Shown: positions 37,118 through 46,363 of the stretch, piece by piece
Layout: the number at the start of each line of letters is the position of its first letter
How positions within the stretch are numbered: the first letter of the stretch is position 1
DNA from: Catenovulum agarivorans YM01
GTDB taxonomy: Bacteria > Pseudomonadota > Gammaproteobacteria > Enterobacterales > Alteromonadaceae
DNA length: 55,937 bases
Reading direction: 5' to 3'
NCBI RefSeq assembly: GCF_000281085.1
Contig: NZ_JH767536.1
Coordinates: 60,723-116,659 of the forward strand
The notes under the pieces: generated by a model
Told to the model about the DNA's origin: nothing
The model's database searches: none
The model's input: only the letters and a program-made list of their open reading frames with translations
Position numbers and translations under genes: made by a program

Positions 37118-37660
37118 TCAAACCTTCTCAATAAACAACACCAATTCCCCTACTTTGATACCAAATTTAATGATATCGGTTTTGTTGAATAGGCGTTTTT
37201 CGTCAACCAGATACATCCAATCATCAAGATTTACTTGCATAGTGCTGTCGTTGTAAGGAATTTCTAACACATAGCGCCAATGCAAAACTGAGCCATTGGT
37301 AGCGCCATAAGCTTTGCCGATTACATCGCCTGCAGTGCCTACGTATGAATTGTCGTCGAGTTTTTCTAACTGCCATATTCGCGTTTGTTTTTCGCCATCG
37401 TCAAACTCAAACCACTCGTTTATCGTACCTTTGTTGCCTTGCCAGCTAGCTTGTAAATCTACACTAAAACGGCGGGTTAATTTGCCGCTGTAATCGAACA
37501 ACACGCCATAGGCTTTGAGCTCACCATCGAAGAATTCTTCTAATTTCAATTCAGGGTTAGTATTTGCATAATCATTTATATTGCTTGAACAGGCAGCCAG
37601 CAATACTGCAGAGCTCACACCTGCAACTGCTTTAGTTAATTTTGATATAACACCAAACAT
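37118..37660 (-). CDS. DUF3833 lipoprotein
   Basis: 180 residues; lipobox LAAC, Ser at +2. It matches DUF3833: LEEFFDGELKAYGVLFDYSGKLTRRFSVDLQASW, WQLEKLDDNSYVGTAGDVIGKAYG, VDLDDWMYLVDEKRLFN-type core and a final IKFGIKVGELVLFI. Function is unknown. In Vibrio and Shewanella this gene travels with the RpoE-ChrR stress operon (Cfa, DUF1365, DUF2878, Chalcone_3), the rest of which lies at 43784-50944 here. It is 8 bases after the Chalcone_3 gene, so co-transcribed with it. Confidence 0.87.
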   Translation of the reverse strand: MFGVISKLTKAVAGVSSAVLLAACSSNINDYANTNPELKLEEFFDGELKAYGVLFDYSGKLTRRFSVDLQASWQGNKGTINEWFEFDDGEKQTRIWQLEKLDDNSYVGTAGDVIGKAYGATNGSVLHWRYVLEIPYNDSTMQVNLDDWMYLVDEKRLFNKTDIIKFGIKVGELVLFIEKV

Positions 37661-37668
37661 AAATCCCC

Positions 37669-38202
37669 CTATTTTAAATTAGCTAAGCCAAGCAACTGTT
37701 CGCGCAAGTCAGGTCGTGATGTTTTAGGTGAAAGCCAAATGGCTAAAAAGTTTTCACCAAAATCACTATCGTCAACATCTCCTAATAGAACCAGATTTGA
37801 GCTACCAACCTTTTGATAAAAAAATTGGCTTGCGCCATCATTTTCAACCCGAATAACCAGCGTGTCGTTTTTAGTAATTTCAGGCCAAATTTCATCTAGT
37901 AATTGCAACCAGTTGTTTTGATTATCATGCGTTAAACCTATGTGTTGCCACTGCTCTTTGGTCGCTTCAATTAGATCTTTCTTTTTAATATCTCGGAGAT
38001 ATGTAATTTTTAACGCTTGTGGATAATCAGTCAGGTCTAAGGTTTTGCTTGGTAGGTAAAACTCTGCATCATACAGTTTCCAAAAATACACCTGCATAGT
38101 GCCTTGGCCATGTTTATATAAATCACGCAAAGGTGACGGCACTTCCGCCGATAATGAAGTGGTAACAACAGCTGTTAACCACACAAACACAGATATTTTC
38201 AT
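37669..38202 (-). CDS. Chalcone isomerase-like (Chalcone_3) exported protein
   Basis: 177 residues from the ATG at 38202 (the longer frame would use TTG). It has a signal peptide (ending SLSA), then PSPLRDLYKHGQGTMQVYFWKLYDAEFYLP and the family pattern with LRDIKKKDLIEATKEQW, LDEIWPEI and a closing FLAIWLSPKTSRPDLREQLLG. The fold is chalcone isomerase-like and probably binds a fatty acid rather than a flavonoid; no reaction is known. A promoter of the ECF/ChrR type lies 33 bases upstream. It is co-transcribed with DUF3833. Confidence 0.87.
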   Translation of the reverse strand: MKISVFVWLTAVVTTSLSAEVPSPLRDLYKHGQGTMQVYFWKLYDAEFYLPSKTLDLTDYPQALKITYLRDIKKKDLIEATKEQWQHIGLTHDNQNNWLQLLDEIWPEITKNDTLVIRVENDGASQFFYQKVGSSNLVLLGDVDDSDFGENFLAIWLSPKTSRPDLREQLLGLANLK

Positions 38203-38234
38203 TAGTATCAACTCAGTAAAAACGCTTGTGTATG

Positions 38235-38262
38235 TGTACGTGTTTAAGTGAATACTGGTTCA
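38235..38262 (-). promoter_or_regulatory. ECF (RpoE-ChrR type) promoter of Chalcone_3-DUF3833
   Basis: On the minus strand, TGAACC (38262-38257), 16 bases, CGTACA (38240-38235). It has the same architecture and spacing as the sites at 48654-48627 and 51630-51603. It has one mismatch to TGATCC. Confidence 0.6.
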
Positions 38263-38290
38263 CTCCTCTATAATTCTTCCCTCTTTAATC

Positions 38291-38309
38291 AATGTTATTG
38301 TATAACATT
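38291..38309 (+). promoter_or_regulatory. Zur box
   Basis: AATGTTATTGTATAACATT is a perfect 8-3-8 palindrome. It is identical to the gammaproteobacterial Zur consensus (AATGTTATAATATAACATT) except in the 3-base centre. It lies 55 bases before the ABC ATPase start. A nearby TTATAACATAAC may be a partial second half-site. Confidence 0.82.
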
Positions 38310-38363
38310 ACAATAAATGACATAATCCAACCGTTATAACATAACAATATAAAGAATAGGCAA

Positions 38364-39086
38364 ATGAAAGATTCGGTTATATCTGCAAACAACTTATCTG
38401 TGGCTTACGCCAACCAACTGGTTTTAAACAAAGTTAATTTCTCGGTGGCACAAGGGCAAATATTTGCGCTGTTAGGTGGTAATGGTGCGGGAAAATCCAC
38501 AACGTTAAAAACATTTTTAGGCACACTAAAACCCCAATCAGGTAGTGCAAATATTTTGGGCAAACCTGTCCATCAACACATAAATACCAGCCGTAAACAA
38601 ATAGCGTATTTACCCGAATCCGTCATGTTATATGGGCATCTAACCGCAATAGAGAATATTCAATATTTTCTATCGCTTGCGGATATCAAACAAAGTGTGC
38701 AGCAAATTGAAGATGCATTAACCCAAGTATCCTTGCAGCCGCAAGCATGGCATAACAAATTAAGCCAATATTCCAAAGGCATGCGCCAAAAAACAGCAAT
38801 TGCTTTGGCTTTATTACGCCAAGCACCAATTTTATTTTTAGATGAACCAACTTCAGGGTTAGATCCAGCAGCCATCGACGAATTTAATCAGTTAATGAGC
38901 CAACTCGCGCAAGCCGGTAGCACCATATTTATGGTTACACATGATGTCTATGGTGCGTGCCAAGTCGCAAACAAAATTGGTTTACTCCATCAAGGTGAAT
39001 TGATTAGTTTATTTAACGCTGAGCACAATCAAAGCATAGATACAGAAACAGTCCATAAAGCTTTTGTTCGAGGTATTAGAGCATGA
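38364..39086 (+). CDS. ABC transporter ATPase (NosF-like)
   Basis: 240 residues with Walker A GGNGAGKST (~33-41), the signature LSQYSKGMRQK (C-loop SKGMRQ), Walker B ILFLDEPTSGLDP and H-loop THDVYG. It belongs to the ABC-2/NosF-CcmA type (COG1131). Its gene overlaps the first permease gene by 4 bases (ATGA). With two permeases and a TBDR it forms a four-gene operon under a Zur box. Confidence 0.95.
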   Translation: MKDSVISANNLSVAYANQLVLNKVNFSVAQGQIFALLGGNGAGKSTTLKTFLGTLKPQSGSANILGKPVHQHINTSRKQIAYLPESVMLYGHLTAIENIQYFLSLADIKQSVQQIEDALTQVSLQPQAWHNKLSQYSKGMRQKTAIALALLRQAPILFLDEPTSGLDPAAIDEFNQLMSQLAQAGSTIFMVTHDVYGACQVANKIGLLHQGELISLFNAEHNQSIDTETVHKAFVRGIRA

Positions 39087-40519
39087 GCACCCTATTAATT
39101 ATTGCGCATGACGAATGGCGCTATTGGCGACGCTCTAAATTGGCGTTAGTCACTATTATCATTTCCATTGTGATGGCGTTAACCTCAGTGGTTTTAACCA
39201 CAATCTCAGTTGCAGATGAAAACCACCAGCGCGCCCATTTACAGCAGCAAGCTGAACAAACCTTTGTTGAACAGCCAGACCGCCACCCGCATCGTATGGT
39301 GCACTACGGCCATTATCTGTTTAGAAACTCAACGCCGCTGAGTACTATAGATCCAGGGATAGACTCATACACAGGTAAAGCAATATTTTTAGAAGGTCAT
39401 AGACAAAATTCCGCCACCTTCTCTAATCAACAACACAGTAGTCAATTAACCGAATTTGGCCCTTTATCGCCTGCGTTTGTATTACAAACCATTGCCCCAT
39501 TGCTGCTAATTTTAATCGGCTATAGCGCCATTAGCCGAGAAACAGAAGCCGGCACACTGTCCTTTTTGCTTGCGCAAGGTTTAAGCTATTGGCAACTACT
39601 ATTGGGTAAAGTGGCCGCATTATTTAGTGTTAATTTATTGGTTTTAAGTCCATTTATTTTGGGTTGCCTATTAGCTGCAAGTCACGGCGAATCGAGCGCA
39701 ATAATAGTTACTTTTATTTTGAGCTATTTAGTTTACCTATTAGTTTGGACACTATTTATAGTGGCGATATCGGCGTTAACTAACAGCAACAACAGTAGTT
39801 TTGCCATGCTGATTTGTTGTTGGCTGTTCGCTTGTTTATTGCTTCCTCGAATTGCCGCCAACACAACTCAATACTTAGTAGAACAGCCGAGCAAAATAGA
39901 AAATGACTTTGCAGTAAAAGCCAAATTGCGCGAGTTAGGTGACGGGCATAACTCTGCAGATCCTGCGTTTTTGCAACTCAAAGCAAATTTGCTTGCGCAA
40001 TACCAAGTCGAAAAAGTTGAAGATTTACCGGTTAATTTTCGAGGCATAGTTGCGAAAAATTCAGAAGCTGAGCTAACCAAGATACTCAACACTTTTGCCA
40101 AAGAGCAGATGCAGCGCGAGCTCAAGCAAAGCACAACCAACCAACTATTTGCATGGTTAACCCCTGCACTAGCGATACGCGGTTTATCTATGCAATTAGC
40201 CGGTACAGATATCAGCAGCTATCACAAGTTTTTGCGCGAAGCAGAACAAGTTAGATACGAATTTGTGCAATCACTCAATAAAGCACATGCGGAACAATTA
40301 AATTATCAAACGGATATTAATCGTTACCAAGACAGCCAGGCACTGCAAAACGCCAGAGTGTCAGCAAATAACTGGCAAATACTGAATAACTTTGAGTTTA
40401 AACCATTCAATGCAGAGCAAAGGCTGACACAAAGCAAATTAGCCTTAATGCAACTGACGTTTTGGCTCATTATCTTGGCTGTTTTTCTCGGTTTAGTTGG
40501 GAGAAAAAGTCAATGTTAA
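39083..40519 (+). CDS. ABC-2 type permease with large extracytoplasmic domains (DUF3526/NosY-like), first subunit
   Basis: 478 residues. Helix 1 is at ~18-42. A ~85-residue periplasmic segment follows, then a group of helices from ~130 to 262 (PAFVLQTIAPLLLILIGYSAI; LLLGKVAALFSVNLLVLSPFILGCLLA; IIVTFILSYLVYLLVWTLFIVAI; SFAMLICCWLFACLLLP). A ~195-residue mostly helical soluble region and a last helix (~452-472) end the protein. This layout is that of the DUF3526/NosY permeases. ISRETEAGTLSFLLAQ is the usual coupling-helix motif. It pairs with the permease at 40513. Confidence 0.88.
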   Translation: MSTLLIIAHDEWRYWRRSKLALVTIIISIVMALTSVVLTTISVADENHQRAHLQQQAEQTFVEQPDRHPHRMVHYGHYLFRNSTPLSTIDPGIDSYTGKAIFLEGHRQNSATFSNQQHSSQLTEFGPLSPAFVLQTIAPLLLILIGYSAISRETEAGTLSFLLAQGLSYWQLLLGKVAALFSVNLLVLSPFILGCLLAASHGESSAIIVTFILSYLVYLLVWTLFIVAISALTNSNNSSFAMLICCWLFACLLLPRIAANTTQYLVEQPSKIENDFAVKAKLRELGDGHNSADPAFLQLKANLLAQYQVEKVEDLPVNFRGIVAKNSEAELTKILNTFAKEQMQRELKQSTTNQLFAWLTPALAIRGLSMQLAGTDISSYHKFLREAEQVRYEFVQSLNKAHAEQLNYQTDINRYQDSQALQNARVSANNWQILNNFEFKPFNAEQRLTQSKLALMQLTFWLIILAVFLGLVGRKSQC

Positions 40520-41778
40520 TTTCACTTAAAGATCTTAAACGTGAAGCAAACTTTTTGCTGAGACAAAAGCGTATTTTTGTCCTTTTACTCATCACCCTAA
40601 TACTAACTAGCTTTGCCCTGTACACAGGTATTATTGAAGCGAATAAACAGCAACAAAGCATCACTCGCTTATTACAAGCGGATGCGCAAGAACAAGAAAT
40701 TGTATTTAACAGCAAAAATGATTATGGCAGCATCGCCTATTACAACTTTCACCTGACTTATCTACCGCCGTCACAGCTCGCGTTTGCCGCTATGGGCAAT
40801 CGTGATACCCACCCGTGGAAACACCGCATTAGAATGTTAGCACTGGAAGGGCAAATATATGAAAGTGATATCGGCCATCCTGAATTAGCCGCAACAGGCC
40901 ATTTTGATTTTGCCTTTGTATTAAGTGTGCTACTGCCGCTGATATTAATTTTATTGTTGCACGATCTCTTTGCCAACGAACGTGCAGCCGGCCGTTATGA
41001 CTTACTCACAGTCACAGCTTCCAGTCCACTTAAAATATGGGTTACACGCGCACTTGTGTTAACACTCAGCCTATTTTTAACTTTTATTCTCCCCTTTGTG
41101 GTTGCCGCAGTATTTAACCAAGTAGCAATCTCGCAAATTATCTTAGTTGGTTTAATTTGTTTGGCACAAATAATTGTTTGGGCGGCAATTTGTTTCGGGT
41201 TAGCGAAAACAAATGCGCCTGCACCTCGTTTAGCGTCCATTTTACTCAGCATTTGGTTAATCACAGCTTTTGTTATCCCGGTAGTTGGTGATGCAGTAAT
41301 AGAGCAGCAAATCACCAGCCCAAATGGTGGTGACATATTAATGGTGCAACGCGAAGCCGTGAACGATGCGTGGGATCTACCACCACAAACAACATTCGAC
41401 GCCTTTACCCAAACTCACCCTGAGTGGAAAAACCATACCAGCATGAACAAGATGTTTGAATGGAAATGGTACTACGCTTTTCAACAAGTTGGAGACCAAC
41501 AAGCGGCTGAACTTACTAAAGCTTATACAGAAGCAGCCAAACTAAAATACCAAGCAGCCAATTGGTTAAGTGTATTGTCGCCTAGCATAGCTGTGCAAAG
41601 AGCCATGACGCGCATAGCCAACACAGATGCGATTGCCAGCGCCAACTACCAACAACAAGTGCGAGATTTTCATGCAGAGCTTCGCAGTTTTTATTATCCA
41701 TTGATATTTAACCAAGTTGAATTTGACCAGCAGCAACTCGCGTTACTGCCACAATTTTCAGCCAATTCACACAAATAA
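40513..41778 (+). CDS. ABC-2 type permease with large extracytoplasmic domains, second subunit
   Basis: 421 residues. The ATG at 40513 overlaps the end of the previous gene by 7 bases (ATGTTAA); the earlier frame start at 40462 would run further into that gene and is rejected. Same architecture as its partner: helix 1 at ~20-40, a periplasmic loop, a helix cluster (~130-265) with LFANERAAGRYDLLTVTASS as coupling motif, then a helical soluble region. It lacks the final helix seen in the partner. It is probably a heterodimer with 39083-40519. Confidence 0.87.
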   Translation: MLISLKDLKREANFLLRQKRIFVLLLITLILTSFALYTGIIEANKQQQSITRLLQADAQEQEIVFNSKNDYGSIAYYNFHLTYLPPSQLAFAAMGNRDTHPWKHRIRMLALEGQIYESDIGHPELAATGHFDFAFVLSVLLPLILILLLHDLFANERAAGRYDLLTVTASSPLKIWVTRALVLTLSLFLTFILPFVVAAVFNQVAISQIILVGLICLAQIIVWAAICFGLAKTNAPAPRLASILLSIWLITAFVIPVVGDAVIEQQITSPNGGDILMVQREAVNDAWDLPPQTTFDAFTQTHPEWKNHTSMNKMFEWKWYYAFQQVGDQQAAELTKAYTEAAKLKYQAANWLSVLSPSIAVQRAMTRIANTDAIASANYQQQVRDFHAELRSFYYPLIFNQVEFDQQQLALLPQFSANSHK

Positions 41779-41794
41779 AAAGTAGGACAAAAAA

Positions 41795-43804
41795 ATGTTG
41801 TTTAACAAATATAAAATTTCTCAGGTTAGTTTAGCGATATCGGCTGCATTTTTATCACAGCAAGCAATTGCACAAAGCGCCAATGACACAACCGAAAACA
41901 TAGTGGTTATTGGTAAATACCAAGGTGCCAAACCAAACAATTTAGCTGGCAGCTACGAGATAATTGGCCGCGATCAGTTGTTAGATTTACATGTAGACGA
42001 CAATGTTGAATTGTTTACTAAACTGCCGGGCATTTCACTTTCACGCTACAACCAAGGGCCGATAAATGCTGATTTATCTATCAGGGGGTTTGATGGTGAT
42101 GGCGGCTCGCCACATGCAAAACTAATAATTGATGGTATAGCGACAAACCTGCATCAAGGCTACGCCGAAATGGATCAGATATTTTCTTTAGGTATCGACT
42201 CAATTCAAGCATTTAAAGGCACTAGCGATGTTCGTTATGGGCTTTTTAATATTGCCGGCAACTACCAAATAAACAGCCGCAGTGATGTAGACACAACCCA
42301 GATAGAAGCCACATATGGCAGCTATAACACCACAGAACTACAAGCTTACACAGGTCAGCAAACAGGCAAATTAACCCATAACTATTCATTAGGTTACCGA
42401 CAAAGTGAAGGTTATCGCGACAACACTGATTTAGAGCGTTATGCCATTGCTGGTAAATGGTTTTATCAAATAAATGCAGATACAAAACTAGGTTTTATCA
42501 GTCGTTATGCGCATTTTGATGCTGACGCACCTGGCTATTTATCTAAAGAAGCCGCACGTACCAACCCAACATCATCAGCCAGTTATGCAAGCGAGGATGG
42601 CGGCGATAAAACAACGGTTCACAATAGCATTCATTTAAACAGTCAATTCGAACAGGTAAAAATTGATGCAAATGCCTATTGGCAAACTTTTGAACGTGAA
42701 CGCTGGGTGCGTTTTAGCCAAGCAGGTTCTCTGCAAAATAGATATGACGACCAACAACAAACCGGCTTAAATTTAAATGCGCAATATCAAATAAATTCAG
42801 CTTGGACGTTAACCGCTGGTTTATCGCACCAACAAGAAAATGTAATAGAACAAAGATTTGGTACAACAGGACAAAGCCGTATTCGCGACACCAGCAACGT
42901 AATCCGCAACTATGATTACAGCCTAGACAGCACAGGCGTCTTTACCTCAGTAGAAAACCAGCTAACCGACAATTTAAAATGGAATTTTGGCATTAGAGCA
43001 GACAAATTAGCTGGCGATTTTGTCCAAATTGCAGCAGATGGCACACAAAACAAACGCGACATTTACGATTTCGGCTGGATTGTGCAGCCGAAACTAAATC
43101 TTTTTTACCAAGCGGCGCCAAACTGGCAATTATTCTTTAACTTTGGTGAATCATTCCAACATCCATATGGTTCATCTTTGTACACAGCTGGTGATGTAAA
43201 CAGTCGCGATGTTTCAAAAAATGTTGGTTGGGAAGCTGGCACCTCATTTAGTCCAATTACAGGCTTAAATATCAGATTATCAAGCTGGCAACAAAACGCC
43301 AAAGACGAGTTTGTATTGGTGGATGGCACATCAGTAAACGTAGGTAAAACTGAGCGCAGCGGCTGGGAATTAGCAGCGTCTTACCCAATAACTGACAACT
43401 TGAGTATTTGGGCTAACTACTCGCTGGTTGACACAAAAATTGTTAACCCGGGCGAAGCTGGCACGAGCAATATTGGCAACGAGCTTAGAAGTATTCCAGA
43501 GTATACAGCCTCAGTTGGTGTAGATGCTTATATCACAGACCAGTTTAAAGCATCGTTACATATTGATAGCCAAGGCGATTATTACGTAAACGAAGCGAAT
43601 GAAGGTGGACAATACGGCGACTACACATTAGCCCATATGAGTTTTAATTACACATTGGATAATTTGGACATCAGCCTGAACCTAAATAATCTGTTTGACC
43701 AATATTACGAATACGTCTACGACTTTAGCAGCGACGGCAGCGGCACTATTCATTCACCGGGTGATGGCCGTAATGCGTCTATTTCAGCACGATTTACTTT
43801 CTAA
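41795..43804 (+). CDS. TonB-dependent outer-membrane receptor, candidate zinc/metallophore uptake
   Basis: 669 residues; signal peptide ending AIAQS, TonB-box-like ENIVVIGKY (~34-42), plug with LFTKLPGISLSRYNQGPINADLSIRGFDGDGGSPHAKLIIDGIATNLHQG and a barrel ending ASISARFTF. It has no His-rich loops like those in ZnuD. It is the last gene of the Zur-box operon. AGTAGGAC precedes the ATG. Its last 21 bases overlap the 3' end of the convergent DUF2878 gene. The ligand is unknown; zinc relevance comes only from the operator. Confidence 0.9.
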   Translation: MLFNKYKISQVSLAISAAFLSQQAIAQSANDTTENIVVIGKYQGAKPNNLAGSYEIIGRDQLLDLHVDDNVELFTKLPGISLSRYNQGPINADLSIRGFDGDGGSPHAKLIIDGIATNLHQGYAEMDQIFSLGIDSIQAFKGTSDVRYGLFNIAGNYQINSRSDVDTTQIEATYGSYNTTELQAYTGQQTGKLTHNYSLGYRQSEGYRDNTDLERYAIAGKWFYQINADTKLGFISRYAHFDADAPGYLSKEAARTNPTSSASYASEDGGDKTTVHNSIHLNSQFEQVKIDANAYWQTFERERWVRFSQAGSLQNRYDDQQQTGLNLNAQYQINSAWTLTAGLSHQQENVIEQRFGTTGQSRIRDTSNVIRNYDYSLDSTGVFTSVENQLTDNLKWNFGIRADKLAGDFVQIAADGTQNKRDIYDFGWIVQPKLNLFYQAAPNWQLFFNFGESFQHPYGSSLYTAGDVNSRDVSKNVGWEAGTSFSPITGLNIRLSSWQQNAKDEFVLVDGTSVNVGKTERSGWELAASYPITDNLSIWANYSLVDTKIVNPGEAGTSNIGNELRSIPEYTASVGVDAYITDQFKASLHIDSQGDYYVNEANEGGQYGDYTLAHMSFNYTLDNLDISLNLNNLFDQYYEYVYDFSSDGSGTIHSPGDGRNASISARFTF

Positions 43805-44290
43805 GATAAAACGTTGGCAATAAAACCGACTTAAAGGCAAAAAGATGGCCCAAACAGCTGCATAGGTAAGCAAAAACACGTTTTGAGATGTGCTGGTCTC
43901 AAACGCGCCAAGCGATAAACCACCAAAATAGCTGATTGGGCCAAAGGTTGCTCCTAACAAAACTACGTACTTAACTTGAATATGGTTCAACCAATTCAAA
44001 CTATGGTTTAAACAAAAACTAAAAATCACCCAAAGTGACATTAACCAAATTGGTATAACGGTAGGTTCACCAACAAACTGCACCACCGCAAATTGCATTA
44101 ATATTTGGTCGATTAACATGCCCGCAAGCGCCACAGGCAGCACTTTAAAATCTAATTTTTTTGTTGGTGATAAAACGAAGTGCAGAATGATTATCAGCAG
44201 CATAAAAACAACAGCCTGCTGCTGATAAAAAGCGGCCAACAACCAACAAAGTTGAAATAGAACTAAGTTAACTAGCCAGAATTTTTTCAC
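43784..44290 (-). CDS. DUF2878 membrane protein
   Basis: 168 residues with about five to six membrane helices and the DUF2878 opening KKFWLVNLVLFQLCWLLAA and the later FGPISYFGGLSLGAF. It starts with GTG overlapping the Cfa stop (GTGA). It is the last gene of the SDR-oxidase-DUF1365-Cfa-DUF2878 operon. Function is unknown. Confidence 0.85.
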   Translation of the reverse strand: MKKFWLVNLVLFQLCWLLAAFYQQQAVVFMLLIIILHFVLSPTKKLDFKVLPVALAGMLIDQILMQFAVVQFVGEPTVIPIWLMSLWVIFSFCLNHSLNWLNHIQVKYVVLLGATFGPISYFGGLSLGAFETSTSQNVFLLTYAAVWAIFLPLSRFYCQRFILESKSC

Positions 44291-45552
44291 TTTCTTGCTA
44301 AGATATGGTGAGTAGAAATCACACGTTCAAGGAAGGCTCCCTCACAATAAGCCAAATAATACAACCACAAGCGTTTAAACTTGTTGTCGTAACCAAAGCG
44401 TTCAATTTCTTGCCAATTCGCTTCAAAGTTATCGCGCCAGTCTGCTAAGGTTTTGGCGTAATCCAAACCTATGTCTTGCACATTATCAATCACCATATTG
44501 GTGGACTTAGCAAACTGCTGGGCAATTACAGATACTGAAGGTAAACAGCCTCCGGGGAAAATATACTTTTGAATAAAATCGACATTTTTGCGGTAGTGAT
44601 CATATCGCTGGTCGGCAATGGTTATCGCCTGCAATAACATTCTGCCGTTCGGTTTTAGCAAGTCGTTACACTTTTTAAAAAAGGTTGGTAAAAACTCATG
44701 CCCTACTGCTTCAATCATTTCAATTGAAACTAGCTTATCAAACTTGCCTTCTAACAAACGATAGTCTTGTTTAAGCAAAGTAATTTGTTTGGATAACCCC
44801 AGCTCAGCAACTTTGTTTTGAGCGTAAGCAAATTGTGCGTCTGAAATGGTGGTTGTGGTTACTTTACAACCATAGTTTTGCGCAGCAAAAATAGCTAAAC
44901 CGCCCCAACCTGTACCTATCTCAATTAAATGGTCTTGCTCGGTTAACTCAAGCTTATCGCAAATGGTTTTAAGCTTAGCGTTTTGAGCTTCAGATAAACT
45001 AGTGTTTGCGGTTGGATAAATCGCCGCTGAGTACATCATTTTATCGTCTAAAAAGCGGGTATATAAATCATTACCTAGATCGTAATGCGCGAGGATATTG
45101 CGTTTCGACCCTGCTTGGGTGTTAGAATTTTTCCAACTTAGAATTTTGTTTTGAATTTTATTTAAGAGAGATGACTTGCCTTCTAGCTGGTCAAGCTCTT
45201 GCTGGCATCGAGCAAACACCTGAATAACTTTAGTTAAATCGTTACTAGTCCATTTATGCTCAATAAAAGCTTCTGATGCGCCAATACTGCCGCCTGTGAC
45301 AAAATCCATATAACAAGTAGCGTCTAAAATACGAATGCTTGCGACTAAATCACTGTTTTGGTTCCCCAAACAAATACGCTCAGAGCCTTCTTCAATTACC
45401 AAACCAGCTGCTTGCATTGTGTTTAAAGTTGAAAATACCAGCTTGCGGCATTTTAAGTTAAACCAAGACAAGCCGGTTAAACCCGCCAAAGTTTGGCCTT
45501 GTTCAAAGCTAGAATCAGCCGCTTTAATATTTAGATTGTGCGCTCGCTCCAC
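44287..45552 (-). CDS. Cyclopropane-fatty-acid synthase-like methyltransferase
   Basis: 421 residues. I place the start at the GTG at 45552 because GAGGAG lies 6 bases before it; the longer reading to 45609 has no site. The SAM-binding motif LIEIGTGWGGLAIFAA, the preceding HYDLGNDLYTRFLDDKMMYSAAIY and the later EMIEAVGHEFLPTFF and QKYIFPGGCLPS are hallmarks of CFA synthases. The substrate is an unsaturated acyl chain of phospholipids. In ChrR-regulated operons such enzymes have been linked to unusual (methylated or furan) fatty acids in the singlet-oxygen response. It overlaps the DUF1365 gene by 29 bases. Confidence 0.92.
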   Translation of the reverse strand: MERAHNLNIKAADSSFEQGQTLAGLTGLSWFNLKCRKLVFSTLNTMQAAGLVIEEGSERICLGNQNSDLVASIRILDATCYMDFVTGGSIGASEAFIEHKWTSNDLTKVIQVFARCQQELDQLEGKSSLLNKIQNKILSWKNSNTQAGSKRNILAHYDLGNDLYTRFLDDKMMYSAAIYPTANTSLSEAQNAKLKTICDKLELTEQDHLIEIGTGWGGLAIFAAQNYGCKVTTTTISDAQFAYAQNKVAELGLSKQITLLKQDYRLLEGKFDKLVSIEMIEAVGHEFLPTFFKKCNDLLKPNGRMLLQAITIADQRYDHYRKNVDFIQKYIFPGGCLPSVSVIAQQFAKSTNMVIDNVQDIGLDYAKTLADWRDNFEANWQEIERFGYDNKFKRLWLYYLAYCEGAFLERVISTHHILARK

Positions 45553-46351
45553 TTGCTTCTCCTCGTCTTTTATTAGATACACAGCTTTGATAAGGTACAA
45601 AAGGTACACGTTTAATAAGCAGTTTTAATGCTTGCCAATAAATAGCACTTACAATTTTTAACGGCATTAATGGCACGGCTATCGCCGCTTGTAATAATTT
45701 AACCGCAGATACTTCCGTTTGTTTTAGGCTCATAGTCGCATCAAACAACTTAGTGCCATCGGCTGCATCTTCATGGCCTTGCGCATGATTTTCTATATGC
45801 ACTAAGGCTTTGCCTTTGCTTAAATTAATTCGCCACACGTAACGCATATCAAGGTTCATAAAAGGTGACACATGAAAACACTTGTCGGTGTCTTGCAAGT
45901 TTTTCATATCCACCAAATAAAAATGGCGTTCGTTCCACGGGGTATTGCTTACCTCAGCTAACATCCATGTGAGGTTTTCGCCCTCATAACAAAAATAAAA
46001 ATTAACTGGGCTAAAATACAAACCTAAACCACGACACTGCGCCAACATCACCACTTTATCGCCCGACCAAGTGCCGCCTAACTCTGCAACTTTCTGTTTA
46101 ATACGTTGTTTCAGGGCCAATGGTTCAGTTTTAATTTGCGCATCTGAATGAGCCAGTTTTACATAGTCTGATTGCTTAAAACGCACAGGGTTAAACCAAC
46201 GTCTGCCAAACCAAAATTGCTCATCCGCTATTAAATCCAATTCATCTAAATCAAGCGCGAACATAGACAATTGATAACTAAACTCATGTTTAGCTTTATT
46301 AAAGCGGCGGTGGCGAACAAAGCCTGAGTACAAGCCTGATTTAAGCAACAT
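45524..46351 (-). CDS. DUF1365 protein
   Basis: 275 residues; ATG at 46351 (a GTG two codons earlier is possible). The opening SGLYSGFVRHRRFNKAKHEFSYQLSMFALDLDELD and the segments YFSPVNFYFCYEG, WNERHFYLVD and HVSPFMNLDMRYVWRI are typical of DUF1365, which is nearly always beside an amine-oxidase-like flavoprotein and a Cfa homologue. It is probably a lipid-modifying accessory protein; the reaction is unknown. It starts 12 bases after the oxidase stop. Confidence 0.9.
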   Translation of the reverse strand: MLLKSGLYSGFVRHRRFNKAKHEFSYQLSMFALDLDELDLIADEQFWFGRRWFNPVRFKQSDYVKLAHSDAQIKTEPLALKQRIKQKVAELGGTWSGDKVVMLAQCRGLGLYFSPVNFYFCYEGENLTWMLAEVSNTPWNERHFYLVDMKNLQDTDKCFHVSPFMNLDMRYVWRINLSKGKALVHIENHAQGHEDAADGTKLFDATMSLKQTEVSAVKLLQAAIAVPLMPLKIVSAIYWQALKLLIKRVPFVPYQSCVSNKRRGEASGASAQSKY

Positions 46352-46363
46352 AAACACTTACCA

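Noticed and set aside
45335-45628. Plus-strand ORF of 97 residues over the Cfa/DUF1365 junction
   Set aside because: Antisense shadow; the minus-strand genes have clear domains and coupled starts.
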